A stretch of 64,000 nt of DNA, taken from assembly GCA_017591395.1 (NCBI GenBank), contig WEDG01001066.1, positions 1 to 64,000 on the forward strand, given 5' to 3'. The first letter of the stretch is position 1, and every line of letters starts with the position of its first letter. Shown piece after piece: positions 22,613-33,450 of the stretch. Under the pieces are notes generated by a model. That model made no database searches, was not told where the DNA came from, and worked only from the letters and a program-made list of their open reading frames with translations. The DNA is from Schistocephalus solidus (taxonomy: Eukaryota; Platyhelminthes; Cestoda; Diphyllobothriidea; Diphyllobothriidae). The translations under genes were made by a program, and so were the position numbers.

Positions 22613-25215
22613 AAACATACTTGATCTTATTTTTTGTAGAGGTTGTCAGCCATTGTCAGTGTCACCTTTAGATCCACTTGGGAATTCTGATCATACTTTA
22701 GTTCTTTCTATACTAGAACTTGAGGCTGCTGAAACGTTTTCCAAAAAATATAGCTTTTTCCGTGATTTCAGATCAGCAAATATGAGGGAATTGCTAACAC
22801 ACTGAAATTCCCACGACTGGATTAACTTCTTTTTATGTTCGGGTGTGAATGTTTGTACTGATAATTTCTACAAAGTTCTATTTCCACTCATTTCTCGTTT
22901 CGTTCCCCGTAAGACAATAATTAATGTCAAGGATGAAGTCTACCTTTCTTTATCATTCCGCCGTAGACTGCGTAGACCCTCCCGTCGTTTTTATATGCAA
23001 AACGACACCGCCGTCCTACCCTTGATCCAAAAAATATTTCAAGAGGCCAAGAGGCTGTCTGCCGAAAAATGAGAAGCTGATGAGGTTTACATTGCCGAAA
23101 ACCCTTCGTGAATTGTTGCGAAGCTCTTTCCGCACACAGTAAAAGCGCAGAGAAAAACGCAGCACCCGGTACTTCGAGACGCCTTAGGAAACCCTATAGC
23201 TGACGCTAAGTTGACTGCTGATGGCTTCAATGCTTTCTTGTCTATAACGTTTAGTGAAATTACTGTCGGTCCCTTTCCTAATATCCAGGTTTGGACCGGT
23301 AACGTCATCGAAACCATTTCTTTTACCCTCTGGGACGTGACCGTAGCCATTCGGCGTTTTCGTCCATCTTACAGTCCAGGACCAGATGGCGTCCCGGACG
23401 CAAACGATATATTTCTGTCCCTTCTGTATAAGATATTTAATCTTGCTCTTGAAAGTGAAACTTTCCCTATTTTATGGAAGGAATCGCACATTCTGTCTAT
23501 TCCCAAACGTGATCGACCTTCGTCATTTGACGACTTGAGGCCCATGAGTACACTACCAGCAGTCTCGAAGATCTTCGAGACCTTGAGCAAAGACAAGATG
23601 ATGCGTCACCTAACAGAGAATAACCTACTTAATGCGTCTCAGCATTATTTTCTCGAAGAAAGGGTCTTGTGACACTTGGCAGCTCTCTTTCTTTGATCAT
23701 GTGCTTCAATCTAGAGATAGCGGTGTCGCAATTAACACCGTTTACTTTGATTTCACGAAGGCTTTTGATCGTGTTGACCATGATCTCCTACTGCTGAAAC
23801 TTGCCTCTTTCGGCATAGGTAACAAGCTTTTGAACGTAATATCCTCCTACTTGAATGCTCTCGCACAACGGGTTAAAATGTCTGATGTTATCTCCAACCC
23901 CACGCATGTGAGGAGTGGAGTTATGCAGAGCAGCGTGCTCGGCCCGCTTCTATTTTGCCTCTGTGTCAACGATGTTCCTGATTGTTTTCAGTATAGTAGG
24001 CCCTTTATATACGCTGACGATTTAAAAGTTGCCTATCGATATAAACCGCTCGACCGTAACATCACACTTGAGCTCTTAAAAAAGATCTTCAGGCCTTCGC
24101 TCAGTAATGTCGCACATGGCGCCTCTCACATTCTGGGCAAAAGTGCTCCGTTATGGTTATTGGCGACAACCATCAGCCCCACCTAAGCATAGACGGTCAC
24201 GACCTTAATGATTTCGGAGGTATAAATGATCTGGGCATATCATATTCTAGTAGTCTTAATCTGTCAGAGCACTGCGCCCTGATTGTCTCGAAATAACGCC
24301 AAACTACTGGGTTTATTCTCAGACATTTTAAAACCGTCATCATTAGAATCAGCCTCTATAAAATGAATGTTAGGCCTAGTCTTGAATACTGGTCGTTTCA
24401 ATTTAGCCTTCTGCACGCTTGTGAACGAAAGAAGATAGAATCAGTCCAGCACTTCTTTACAAAAAAGTTTTCTATTCAGATCACCGAAACCTGTCCTACC
24501 AACAACGCTGTGAGCTTACAAGCCTTGACCCGCTGTGGCTTCGCAGATTAGAGTAGGGACTATTTTTACTGTTTAACGTCTAAACAGTCGTACATTTAAC
24601 CCGCTTACATCTCTGATGCACCTCGACCACTCTCGGTGCACCAGTCATCGAGATGTATTTTTATTTCTTCCTTTGGCACTCACAGTTAGATTCCGACAGT
24701 TTTTTTCGGTAAACGCTATAGCAATCTGGAATAAGCTACCTAGAAGTATCAAAATTCAGCAAAGCTATCCCTTGTTTACGCGAACTTTCACTAGTTTTCT
24801 ACATTTAGGACACCTTCCAAAACTTTTGGGTTCTTACTCTGTGGAAGCCCTCTTCGAGTCTGACAGCGTTCACGGCCTCTGAATTCTGTGCCGGACTTAA
24901 TGCTGAGGGCAATATTGCGGGTTCTGCAGACCTCAATCGGCTTATTTCTCAGTCGACAGTGAACAGCCACTCGCCAACATACCTGCTCGTGCAGAATACC
25001 GGATCCGTAACACTGAATGGAGAGGTTCTTCACCAGGCACCTGTGTTAACGCGTCCCTGTCCAGAACTTTAATTACTCAATAAGCTGCAGTTTTTTCTCC
25101 TGAAAAGACCTGAAAGAACGATCAGGAGTTTTTTTCACTGTCAGCTTGACACTCTACTGTATTATTTTTTTTGACATGGCCTGTAAACCGGCAATAAATA
25201 AATAAAATTAAATGA
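22613..25215 (+). mobile_element. Family A LINE, 5'-truncated plus copy (right palindrome arm plus tail)
   Basis: Starts inside the endonuclease (SNILDLIFCRGCQPLSVSP) and runs through RT to a full 3' UTR ending 'gcctgtaaaccggcaataaataaataaaa' at about 25175-25205. ORF pieces are 22845-23072, 23211-23672, 23632-24186, 24363-24551 and 24616-24882. Compared with the opposite arm it lacks 18 bp (VSVLKA) in RT block 1. It splits the minus-strand element into the 22612 and 25225 halves. Confidence 0.8.
23632..24186 (+). pseudogene. RT core of plus LINE-A copy
   Basis: 184 codons with FDFTKAFDRVDHDLLLLKLA (motif A, catalytic Asp), VRSGVMQSSVLGPLLFCLCV (motif B) and RPFIYADDLKVAYRYKP (motif C). The first codons are out of frame with the upstream RT block (23211-23672), and the last 30 codons are frameshifted, ending in LLATTISPT. 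The last 118 codons match the minus-strand frame at 21207-20851 with a single visible residue difference. Confidence 0.85.
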
Positions 25216-25224
25216 AATTTTAAA

Positions 25225-25675
25225 AAATTTATGCGAGAGACAATGCTCGTAATCCTCGCTGGCATTGGTTGGGCGATAGACACTACCAACTAGTAAAGAG
25301 TAGTTATATCTTATATATACTCGGAGCTAACAGCTCTCGTCTACCGCGGTAAATTGGCGATAGGCAAACGGAAGAAATTTAAGTGGTTGCCTAACAGCTT
25401 TCACCGCCACGGCCCTCATATCGATCATTCCGAATGTAAGCGTAGCCTAGAATAGTGAGTTCGGATTCGGATACTCAGGGTGTTGCCCATGTCTCTGTAA
25501 CTATTACAGTCTGGGCGGTGGATGAAAACCAGAGTCCGGAGCAAAGGCATCTTATTAAGCAGAGATCTTGCATTGCAGAAGATTATTTTAAGCGGACACG
25601 TTTTTGGTTTCTGAAACGGGACGGTTAGGCTGTCAGAGTGACTGCCTTCGGCCAAATAAATGCTCTTTACACTTA
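25225..25675 (-). pseudogene. Endonuclease N-terminal part of minus-strand LINE-A
   Basis: Reads GSHSDSLTVPFQKPKTCPLK, IIFCNARSLLNKMPLLRTLV and FIHRPD, matching the start of ORF2 in the long copy (30850-30985), then loses frame. A conserved SLLVGSVYRPTNASEDY block near 25260-25310 is followed by the breakpoint caused by the plus-strand insertion. Confidence 0.75.
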
Positions 25676-25881
25676 TATTGTATATTTTGAAGGATTAAAG
25701 GCATTGCCCTTGATGACCCTATTAATGTAAGTTACCATTGCATGTGTACAGTGAATATAAAATGTTGCATATTTAAAAATGTTTGAGTCAAAGCATAACA
25801 TAACTTCAAAGGCGTTTTCACAGCCATAGGCGAAACATTGTGGAAGAAAAGTAGAGCCCGAAATATTTTAAAAGGCTGGTT

Positions 25882-26361
25882 TTAAGTAATCATGTTGTGA
25901 CAGTCGTGTTTTGTCAAATATAATGCCATCAAGCCTTCTTTTAAAATCAGTAATGCTGTCAGAGGTAACCGTCTCGCTTGGTAACGAGTTCCAAGGTCGT
26001 ACAACTCGTTGGCTGAAACAAAATTTATGAGTTTCAATCGCGCGCGTTCGCTATTAACCTTGTAAGGATGACCACGCAGATGAGTTGTGCAGGCAAAGTC
26101 CAGGTAATCCTCCGATCTCAGGGAGGAATCATGGCCTCTGATAATCCGGAAAGTCCAGAGCAGGTTACACCGTAAGTGCCTGTAGGAAAGAGGAAATAAG
26201 TCAAGCTTTTTAAATCTGTCTTGGTACGGTAAAGTCTTAAGACCGTTGACCATCTTCGTTGCTCTCCGTTGCACCTGTTCGAGGAGGTCAACATCTTCTT
26301 TCATCCACGGTATCCAGGCTGGTATTCCGTAATCTAAATGCAGTCTAACTAAAGACACCAT
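25882..26361 (-). pseudogene. Thumb and C-terminal domain of family B LINE
   Basis: 159 codons reading RLHLDYGIPAWIPWMKEDVD, LLEQVQRRATKMVNGLKTLP, YRHLRCNLLWTFRIIRG and THLRGHPYKVNSERARLKL. This is the conserved tail of CR1-type ORF2 proteins (LEYGIQAW..YL..LE.VQRRATKLV). The final VV.PWNSLP block is frameshifted into NELYDLGTRYQARRLP. Confidence 0.8.
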
Positions 26362-26753
26362 AGACCTTTCCGAGGAGATCAGGGGATTATTTTAAACGCA
26401 CGTCTGATCCAATGTAGTGTACATGCTGCCTTCTGGACTGCTTTCTTACAGTGTTCTCAGGGCATCAAATACGCAGTTGTCCACATGTCCAGATCTTTGT
26501 GTGTTTCTACCTCTTTTAATTCAGTGCCATTAATAAAGTACTGGTGTCTCAGAGATACTTTCGACCGGCGCTTATGTGTAGGATCACGCACTTGGAAACA
26601 TTAAACTTATGAAGCCACTTAGCTGACCAGGCACTTAGTTTGTCGATATTCGACCGTAAACCTTTTGCGTCATCAGCGCAGCTGACTTTAATCCATTTTT
26701 AATGTCATCTGAAAACATGACAGCTTCGCAATCTAGGTCATTGAGACAGTCGT

Positions 26754-27146
26754 TCACGTAGATAAGAAGAGTAGGGGGCCCAAAACAGAATCCTGTGGAA
26801 CACCACTTTCTACTTTTGCCCATTCTGAGCTAGAGTTTCCAACAATAACTCTCTGTTCTCTGAAAGACAAGAAAAACTTGATCCAATTGAAAAGTTTTCC
26901 CTGAATTCCTACGTTCCAAATCTTCTGTAAAAGAAGCCCGTGTGGTACACTATCAAAGGTCTTTTTGAAGTCAAAAAATACAACATCTACTGCATGACCC
27001 TTATCTGTGGCCTTTGTCCATTTCTCGTGCGACTGAAGGGCACTCGTGAGAAAGGAACGTCCTGGACGGAAGCCGTGTTGGACATCGCATAGGAATTGGT
27101 TGTTATCCAGATAGCGCATTAAATGCCTCTTGATAATACGCTCCAT
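26754..27146 (-). pseudogene. RT palm of family B LINE
   Basis: 130 codons: MERIIKRHLMRYLDNNQFL, DVQHGFRPGRSFLTSAL, VDVVFFDFKKTFDSVPHGLL (motif A) and ESGVPQDSVLGPLLFL (motif B), after which the frame shifts to 26823-26635. Motif C there reads EAVMFSDDIK, with Ser in place of the usual Ala before the two catalytic Asp residues. Motif B has QD for the common QG. Confidence 0.8.
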
Positions 27147-27354
27147 TATTTTTACACGCTATGCAAGTTAAACTGACAGGGCGGTTAATTTCAAAGTCGA
27201 GTCGAGAAACTCCTTTATAGATCGGGGCGATTAATGCGCACTTCCATTCTTCCGGGAGTTTGCTTTCTTCAAAGGACGTTTGGAATATGATGGACAGTGG
27301 TACGCACAGTTCGTTAGCAAGTTTTCTATGTGCTAATGCAGGAATTCTATCCGG

Positions 27355-28450
27355 CCCATTTGAACTATCTGTCCGTCCCTTATTTTGAGATTTTCCTCGC
27401 CATTGGTCTATCGTGTTTCCAGTTCTCTTATAAGCTGTCGCATTTTCATTCGCTCTTTCTGCCAGTATTCCGGTTGAAAAAAACACTTCAGAATGCGGAC
27501 GCCCGTAGGGTTGATTTACTCTGTAGCAGGAGTTGTGCCTGTGCTTCGTTTTCCAAAATGATTTTAAGAGGTCTTGGTCGAGGATTTGTATCGGGTGTTA
27601 ACAGAGCCTTCCCTATTCTATATGCCTTGAGAATGTGAATGGACTCACCGTCCATTAGCAACGTTACTGCATACAATTGAAGTAGTTCCATGTCATGTTT
27701 TACTCGCTCCTTCGGAATTACTGACGCTGACTCAGGAACGCCCTCTATGATAACATTATGTTTTCGATTCAATCAAGCGCCCGTATGCAACTTAGGTCTT
27801 TCAACTGAGTAAGTTCTTGTAACCAGTTTGCTTGGTCCGATAGGTCCAGATGAACTGGGTGTTGGGCAGGCTGGAGACAAATCTGTGCACGACTTGGTCT
27901 TCTTAGACCTTTTCCTATTTTGCTTTACAAACTCACCAACCTCTTTAACATCGTATGCTTGTGCAACGTCCAGCAGCGATGTAGCGCTAGGTTGTAAGGC
28001 CAGATTATTGCGTATGCTGCCTGATATTAGCTATGGTATGGAGCGAGGACTAGATGGGAAACCCTTTCGAACTAGTGAACCGTACTCTTGTTTACTGGGC
28101 TTATTAAACACGATGGCTTTTATGCGAGTATTACGTAAGCTGGAAGAGGCTTTACATGCATACGAATTTTGTTTTGCGGAGGTTTTTTACGGACAGGAGC
28201 TTTGTAACAGGTGTGCAAGAAATAGATTTTTTAAAGTTATCTATTTCTTGCCTTAGATGGTCAACCTCCTGCTCCATCCCTAAAACATGTATAAAGCATG
28301 ATGCTGTCGGTCTTTTGTGGTGTCACAGATACCTTACAACTACTGTTTTATCGATTTTTTATGGACCATCTTTCGCTGATTTTTTTCAACCGGATTCAGT
28401 GGGCACCAGTTTTTCCGAACCTGGGGAAATGCAAGACCTTATTTCATCTT
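27355..28450 (-). pseudogene. ORF1 of minus-strand LINE-A (frameshifted)
   Basis: From about 28250: an EIDNFKKSISC-like coiled-coil end, then (about 27990-27850) VKEVGEFVKQNRKRSKKTKS in diverged frames, then the folded core 27772-27488 reading NVIIEGVPESASVIPKERVK and SIHILKAYRIGKALLTPDTN. It matches ORF1 of the long copy at 29880-30700. The upstream limit at about 28450 is approximate. Confidence 0.65.
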
Positions 28451-28569
28451 AGCTTATTTTCTTTCTGGTCATCTGTATTTTAAATGACTCAAATGTTTGT
28501 TCTTACGACTTAGTTCTACGCTATGTTGCAAGGCAGCTTAAGCCGCCAATTAAATGCTTTAGGCTATCA

Positions 28570-29242
28570 AGCGGGCATTTATAGTTTTCGATGAAGACTG
28601 CTTTACTTACGTTTTTGGTACGTTTGTAAGGCCACATCTTGAATACGCGATCCAAGCCTGGCGACCTTCGAACCAACAGAACTACAACATGCTCGAAAGG
28701 GTGCAGCGGCGAGCCACAAAATTAGTAAGAGGTCAAGGTAAACTGCCATATGAGATTCGTCTAAATAACCTATAGCTCTATCCTCTGTTTTATAGTCAGT
28801 TGTGTGGGGACTTGATACAAACCTTCCGTATCGTGCGTGGCATAGATTGCACCCTCCTATGTGATGACTTTTTCCAACTTGCCGCTACGAATAATTTCCG
28901 AGGTCATATATTCAAACTAAGTGTGCCCCAAGTAAGATTAGATGCAAAGAAGTATTTTTGCCCCAACCATGTCGTGGAACCATGGAATAACCTACCTGAG
29001 GTGATTTTAATGTCCCATTCTGTGGATAAATTCAAACATCGGCTTGACATACATATGTTGCAGCATTACGAAGACTATTTGACTACTTAACCTTAACAAT
29101 ATCAGTGTACCACGTTAATCTGTCTGCATTCACTTGACTGTAACTTCTTTACATTGCTTCTTATTCTTGCGATTTTTATGCAACAAATAGAAATTTCAAA
29201 GGCATGTGCATATTTTCCTCAAATACACTGAACTAAACTGAA
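28570..29242 (+). mobile_element. Family B-type LINE 3' fragment
   Basis: Plus-strand CR1-type ORF2 C-terminus: FGTFVRPHLEYAIQAWRPSN near 28620, LERVQRRATKLVRGQGKLPY near 28690, then an ORF at 28800-29090 with GDLIQTFRIVRGIDCTLL, NNFRGHIFKLSVPQVRLDAK and VVEPWNNLPEVILMSHSVD. It has one in-frame stop near 28770 and ends in 'actgaactaaactgaact' at 29242, a short-unit tail. It is a subfamily distinct from the 34690 and 39600 copies. Confidence 0.8.
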
Positions 29243-29616
29243 CTTTTTCGCTTTCTGTTTCTCTTAATATTGTGTTTATCGGCCTGAAACGTTTCCTTGC
29301 GCATCTGGCGCGTCGTTTGAAATTGGTTTCGAATTTCAAGTCCCTCGAGCCAACGAGTTTTTATTCTCTACCTCAGTGTAGAAGACACGGTGCTGGAAAA
29401 TTATTATAGAATTGTCTTTATATTACTCTGAGTTTGTAAATTGCGACTTGGACCCTCGACCTTTGCTGCTTTCTGAAACTCACGCCGGCTGTGTGCTCCC
29501 TGCATCTGCTCTCAATCGCGGAAGGGACTCAAACCAAACGCGGAGTCCTTATATTTTCATATTCTTATTGTTAAATATCCTAACTGACTCTATGTTAATT
29601 TTGTGGCAATTATAAC

Positions 29617-30717
29617 ATGCAAAACTCAAGTTCCATAAGTTTATTGACACAAAAAATTGGTCCACGACCAAGCTGCTTGGGACCGTCTATCGGCGCCTCT
29701 ACCCACTCGGCCATATTGGCAGGGGATCTTGTTGAGCAATTTAATGGACAAGCAGAAAACAATTGTAACTATCGTTATTCTGCTAATTGTACACCTCCCG
29801 CTAAACGGGGTAAAAGTTCAGTAAGGTTAACTAATGAAGCTTACGAAGACGAAACATGTATGGGGTGTTTCAGCCTCCAGCAGAAATTCTCAGGGATGGA
29901 GCAGGAAATAAGCAATCAAAGACAAGAAATAGATAACTTAAAAAAATCGATATCTTGCCCAACTGCTAAAAAGCTCCTTTTAGTAATAAACCTACCACAA
30001 AGCAAAATTCGTATTCATTTATAGCTTCTTCAAGCTTACATAAAAGTCACATTAAACATATCGCGATTGCTGGACCTGGTAAACCAGAGGAATTTTCGCT
30101 ACTTCCGAGGACAGCCCCATCTAGTCCTTGCGCCACTCCACCGGTACTTAGTTCGGGTAACAGCAGCACTAATCTGGCTTTACCGCCCAATCGCTACATC
30201 ACTGGTAGACGTTGCACCAACATGCGATGTTAAAGAGGTTGGCGAGTTTGTAAAGCCAAAGAAGAAAAGGTCTAAGAAGAAGAAGTCGTGCAGAGATTTG
30301 GCTCCAGCCTGCCCAACACCCGGCTCATCTGGACCTATCAGGCAAAGTGAGCTGGTTACCAGTACTCACTCAGCTGAAAGATCTGAGTTACAAACGGGCC
30401 CTAGATTGAGTCGAAAACAGTATGTAGTCATTAAAGGTGTCCCGGAGTCAGCTTCAATTATTCCAAAGGAGCGAGTTAAACATGACTTGGAACTCCTTCA
30501 ATTGTATGCAAAAACGCTGCTGACGGACGGCGAGTCCATTCATATTCTCAAGGCATATAGAATAGGGAAGGCTCTGTCTACACCCGATTCAAATCCTCGA
30601 CCAAGACCTCTCAAAATCGTCTTGAAAAACGAAGCACAGGCACAGCTCCTGCTACAGAGAAAATCAACCCTGCGGGGTCCGCATTCTGAAGTTTTTTTCA
30701 ATCGGAATATGGGTTGA
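29617..30717 (+). pseudogene. ORF1 protein of LINE-A (two frames)
   Basis: First frame 29617-30024 (135 codons): a low-complexity N-terminus, an acidic-Cys motif YEDETCMGC (near 29841) and a heptad-rich helix SLQQKFSGMEQEISNQRQEI that could oligomerise. Second frame 30067-30717 (216 codons): the basic run KPKKKRSKKKKSCRD (likely nucleic-acid or nuclear-localisation patch), then a folded core with YVVIKGVPESASIIPKERVK, IHILKAYRIGKALSTPDSN and RPRPLKIVLKNEAQAQLLLQ, resembling the RRM-like domain of LINE ORF1 proteins. A gap between the frames and a frameshift at 30714 break it. ORF1 proteins of this type coat the element RNA; that role is assigned by family. Confidence 0.7.
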
Positions 30718-31901
30718 AAGAGCGAATGAAAATGCGACAGCCAATAATAGAACTGAAAACACGAAAGACCAATTGCGAGGCAAATCTCAAAATAAGGGAT
30801 GGACAGATAGTTCAAGTGAAAAGAGCCTTTCTCTGGCCGAAGGCAGTCACCCTGACAGCCTTACTGTCCCGTTTCAGAAACCGAAAAACGTGCCCGCTTA
30901 AACTAATCGTCCTCAATGCCAGATCTCTGCTTAATAAGATGCCTTTGCTCCAGACTCTGGTTTTCATCCACCGTCCCGACATTGTAATAGTTACAGAGAC
31001 ATGGGCAACACCCTGTGTATCCGACTCCGAACTCTCTATTCTAGGCTACGCTTACATTCGGAACGATCGACACGAGGGCCGTGGCGGAGGAAACTGTATC
31101 TATGTTAGGCAACCACTTACATTTTTTCCATTGGACTATCGACAATTTACCACGGTAGAGGAGAGCTGTTGGATCCGAGTTGTTCTAAAAGATAACTACT
31201 CTTTACTCGTTGGTAGTGTCTATCGCCCACCCAATGCCAGTGAGGATTACGATATTTGTCTCTCGCTGGCATTTCACGCTGCAGCTGACTTAAATCTGAA
31301 GTACTGCTTCATTGCAGGTGACTTCAATCTTCCTGAAGTTCACTGGTTTCCAACTTCCGGTCCTGCAAAGTTCGAAGACCTACTTGAGGCCATAGATTTT
31401 GGCATGTGGGACCAGGTAGTTGATTTTCCCACCCGAGGATCAAACATACTTGATCTTATTTTTTGTAGAGGTTGTCAGCCATCGTCAGTGTCACATTTAG
31501 ATCCACTTGGGAATTCTTATCATACTATAGTTCTTTCTACACTAGAACTAGAGGCTGCTGAAAAGTTTTCTAAAAAATATAGCTTTTCCCGTGATTTAAG
31601 ATCAGCAAATATGAGGGAATTGCTAACACATCTAAATTCCCACGACTGGACTAACTTCTTTGTATGTTCGGATGTGAATGTTTGTACTGATACTTTTTAC
31701 AAAGTTCTAGGTCCACTCATTTCTCGTTTTGTTCCCCGTAAGAAAATAATTAAGTTCAAGGATGAAGTCTTACTCCCTTTATCATTCCGTCGTAGACTGC
31801 GTAGACTCTCCCGTCGTTTTCATCTGCAAAACGACACCACCGTCCTGCCCTTGATCCAGCAAATCTTTGAAGAAGCTAGGAGGCTCTCTGTCGAAAAATG
31901 A
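30714..31901 (+). CDS. ORF2 endonuclease region of LINE-A (395 codons)
   Basis: The first about 35 codons (KERMKMRQPIIELKTRK..) are really the ORF1 C-terminus in frame by a shift. The AP endonuclease starts near LIVLNARSLLNKMPLLQTLV and continues with FIHRPDIVIVTETWAT, RGGGNCIYVR, SLLVGSVYRPPN, YCFIAGDFNLPEVHW and GSNILDLIFCRGC. The catalytic SDH box is altered to SYH in NSYHTIVLS (about residue 267), whereas both palindrome arms keep SDH, so endonuclease activity is probably lost here. The frame closes at RRLSVEK followed by TGA at 31899-31901, inside the internal tandem duplication and before the RT. Confidence 0.75.
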   Translation: MKERMKMRQPIIELKTRKTNCEANLKIRDGQIVQVKRAFLWPKAVTLTALLSRFRNRKTCPLKLIVLNARSLLNKMPLLQTLVFIHRPDIVIVTETWATPCVSDSELSILGYAYIRNDRHEGRGGGNCIYVRQPLTFFPLDYRQFTTVEESCWIRVVLKDNYSLLVGSVYRPPNASEDYDICLSLAFHAAADLNLKYCFIAGDFNLPEVHWFPTSGPAKFEDLLEAIDFGMWDQVVDFPTRGSNILDLIFCRGCQPSSVSHLDPLGNSYHTIVLSTLELEAAEKFSKKYSFSRDLRSANMRELLTHLNSHDWTNFFVCSDVNVCTDTFYKVLGPLISRFVPRKKIIKFKDEVLLPLSFRRRLRRLSRRFHLQNDTTVLPLIQQIFEEARRLSVEK

Positions 31902-32561
31902 CAAGCCGATGAGGTTACCTTTGCCGAAAAGCCTTCTGCTTAGACAGTACCTTCCCGGTGCTAACCAAATATAAATTCTAAATAAATGTTGCGAAGCCCT
32001 TTTCGCGCACAGTAAAAGCGCAGAGAAAAACGCAGCACCCCGTACTTCGAGATGCCTTAGGAAACCCAATAGCTTTTCCCGTGATTTCAGATCAGCAAAT
32101 ATGAGGGAATTGCTAAGACATCTAAATTCCCACGACTGGACTAACTTCTTTGTATGTTGGGATGTGAATGTTTGTACTGATACTTTTTACAAATTTCTAG
32201 GTCCACTCATTTCTCGTTTTGTTCCCCGTAAGAAAATAATTAATGTCAAGGATAAGGTCTACCTCCCTTTATCATTCCGTCGTAGAATGCGTAGACTCTA
32301 CCGTCGTTTTCATCTACAAAACGACATCACCATCCTGCCCTTGATCCAGCAAATCTTTGAAGAGGCTAAGAGGCTCTCTGACGAAAAATGACAAGCCGAT
32401 GAGGTAACCTTTGCCGAAAAGCCTTCTGCTTAGACAGAACCTTCCCGGTGCTAACCAAATATAAATTCTAAATAAATGTTGCGAAGCTCTTTTCGCGCCC
32501 AGTAAAAGCGCAGAGAAAAACGCAGCACCCCGTACTTCGAGATGCCTTAGGAAACCCAATA
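31582..32561 (+). repeat. 490-bp tandem duplication inside LINE-A
   Basis: The block running from 'agcttttcccgtgattt' (about 31581) to 'gaaacccaatagct' recurs exactly one period later ('atgagggaattgc' at 31611 and 32101). Both units carry the same about 50-bp insert 'ggtgctaaccaaatataaat..' (about 31960 and 32450), absent from the 22613-25215 copy, so the insert came first. Differences between units are few by eye. Confidence 0.9.
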
Positions 32562-32573
32562 GCTGACGCTAAG

Positions 32574-33450
32574 TTGACTGCTGATGGCTTCAATGCTTTC
32601 TTGTCTAGAACGTTTAGTGAACATACTGTCGGTCCCTTTCCTAACATCCGGGTTTGGACCGGTAACGTCCTCGAAACCATAAATTTTACCCTCTGGGACG
32701 TGACCGTAGCCATTCGGCGTTTTCGTCAATCTTACAGTCCAGGACCAGATGGCGTCCCGGTCAGCGTTCTAAAGGCGGACGCAAACGATATATTTCTGTC
32801 CCTTCTGTATAAGATATTTAATCTTGCTCTTGAAAGTGAAACTTTCCCGTTTTTATGGAAGGAATCGCACATACTGCCTTTTCCGAAACATGGCCGACCT
32901 ACGTCATTTGACGACTTTAGGCCAATAAAAACACTACCAGCAGTCTCAAAGATCTTCGAGACCTTGATCAAAGACAAGATGATGTGTCACCTAAGAGAAA
33001 ATAATCTACTTAATGCGGCTCAGCATGGTTTTATCGAAAAAAGGTCTTGTGTTACTTGCCAGCTCTCTTTCTTCGATCGTGTGCTACAATCTAGAGAGAG
33101 CGGTTTTGCAATTTACACCGTTTACTTCGATTTCACGAAGGCTTTTGATCGTGTTGACCATGATCTTCTTCTGCTGAAACTTGCCTCCTTCGGCATAGGT
33201 AACAAGCTTCTGAACAAAATATTTTCCTTTTTGAATGCTCGCGCAAAACGGGTTAAAATTTCTGATGCTATCTCCAAACCCACGCATGTAAGGAGTGGAG
33301 TTATTTAGAGCAGCGTGCTCGGCCGGCTTCTAATTTGCCTCTTTATCAACGATGTTCCTGACTGTTTTCAGTATGGTAGGCCCTTTATGTACGCTGACGA
33401 TTTAAAAAATGCCTATCGATATAAACCGATTGATCGCAACATCTTGCTTT
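32574..33450 (+). pseudogene. Reverse transcriptase of LINE-A, palm
   Basis: Continuous frame 32574-33308: FNAFLSRTFSEHTVGPF, SYSPGPDGVPVSVLKADA (block 1), PTSFDDFRPIKTLPAVSKIF, NAAQHGFIEKRSC, YFDFTKAFDRVDHDLLLLKL (motif A) and THVRSGVI. A TAG at 33307-33309 replaces the motif-B Gln or Met codon. The same frame then continues SSVLGRLLICLFINDVPDCF and RPFMYADDLKNAYRYKP (motif C intact) to a TGA near 33450. The catalytic Asp residues survive; one stop and one frameshift disable it. Confidence 0.85.

Larger units (their letters stand above)
25676..27354 (-). mobile_element. Family B LINE, 5'-truncated, inserted in LINE-A
   Basis: Minus-strand family-B element starting at GPDRIPALAHRKLANEL (RT block 1) near 27354 and ending in 'aatgcctttaatccttc' near 25685. 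It splits the LINE-A sequence 'cagatagttcaa..aaagagc' that is continuous at about 30805-30825. RT frames are 27486-27103 (first part is LINE-A), 27146-26754, 26823-26635 and 26361-25882. Confidence 0.8.
18305..28450 (-). mobile_element. Shattered minus-strand family A LINE with nested insertions
   Basis: Pieces in element order: ORF1 and start of ORF2 at about 28450-27355; endonuclease N-part at 25675-25225; endonuclease end and RT at 22612-20588; 3' UTR at 19683-19589 and 18351-18305. Breakpoints fit when compared with the long plus copy at 29245-34595: the 27355 and 25675 ends abut in that copy, and the 25225 and 22612 ends lie within about 15 bp. Interrupting DNA: a family-B LINE (25676-27354), a plus-strand family-A copy (22613-25224), a plus-strand family-A fragment (19684-20590, replacing about 630 bp of host element) and a SINE composite with (TA)n flanks (18352-19588). 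Confidence 0.72.

Noticed and set aside
18305..25215. LTR retrotransposon with inverted ends
   Set aside because: The inverted sequences are internal LINE parts with RT and endonuclease motifs and poly(AATA)-type tails, not LTRs.
27828..28483. Plus-strand ORFs of 142, 98 and 61 codons
   Set aside because: They are antisense to the minus-strand LINE-A ORF1.
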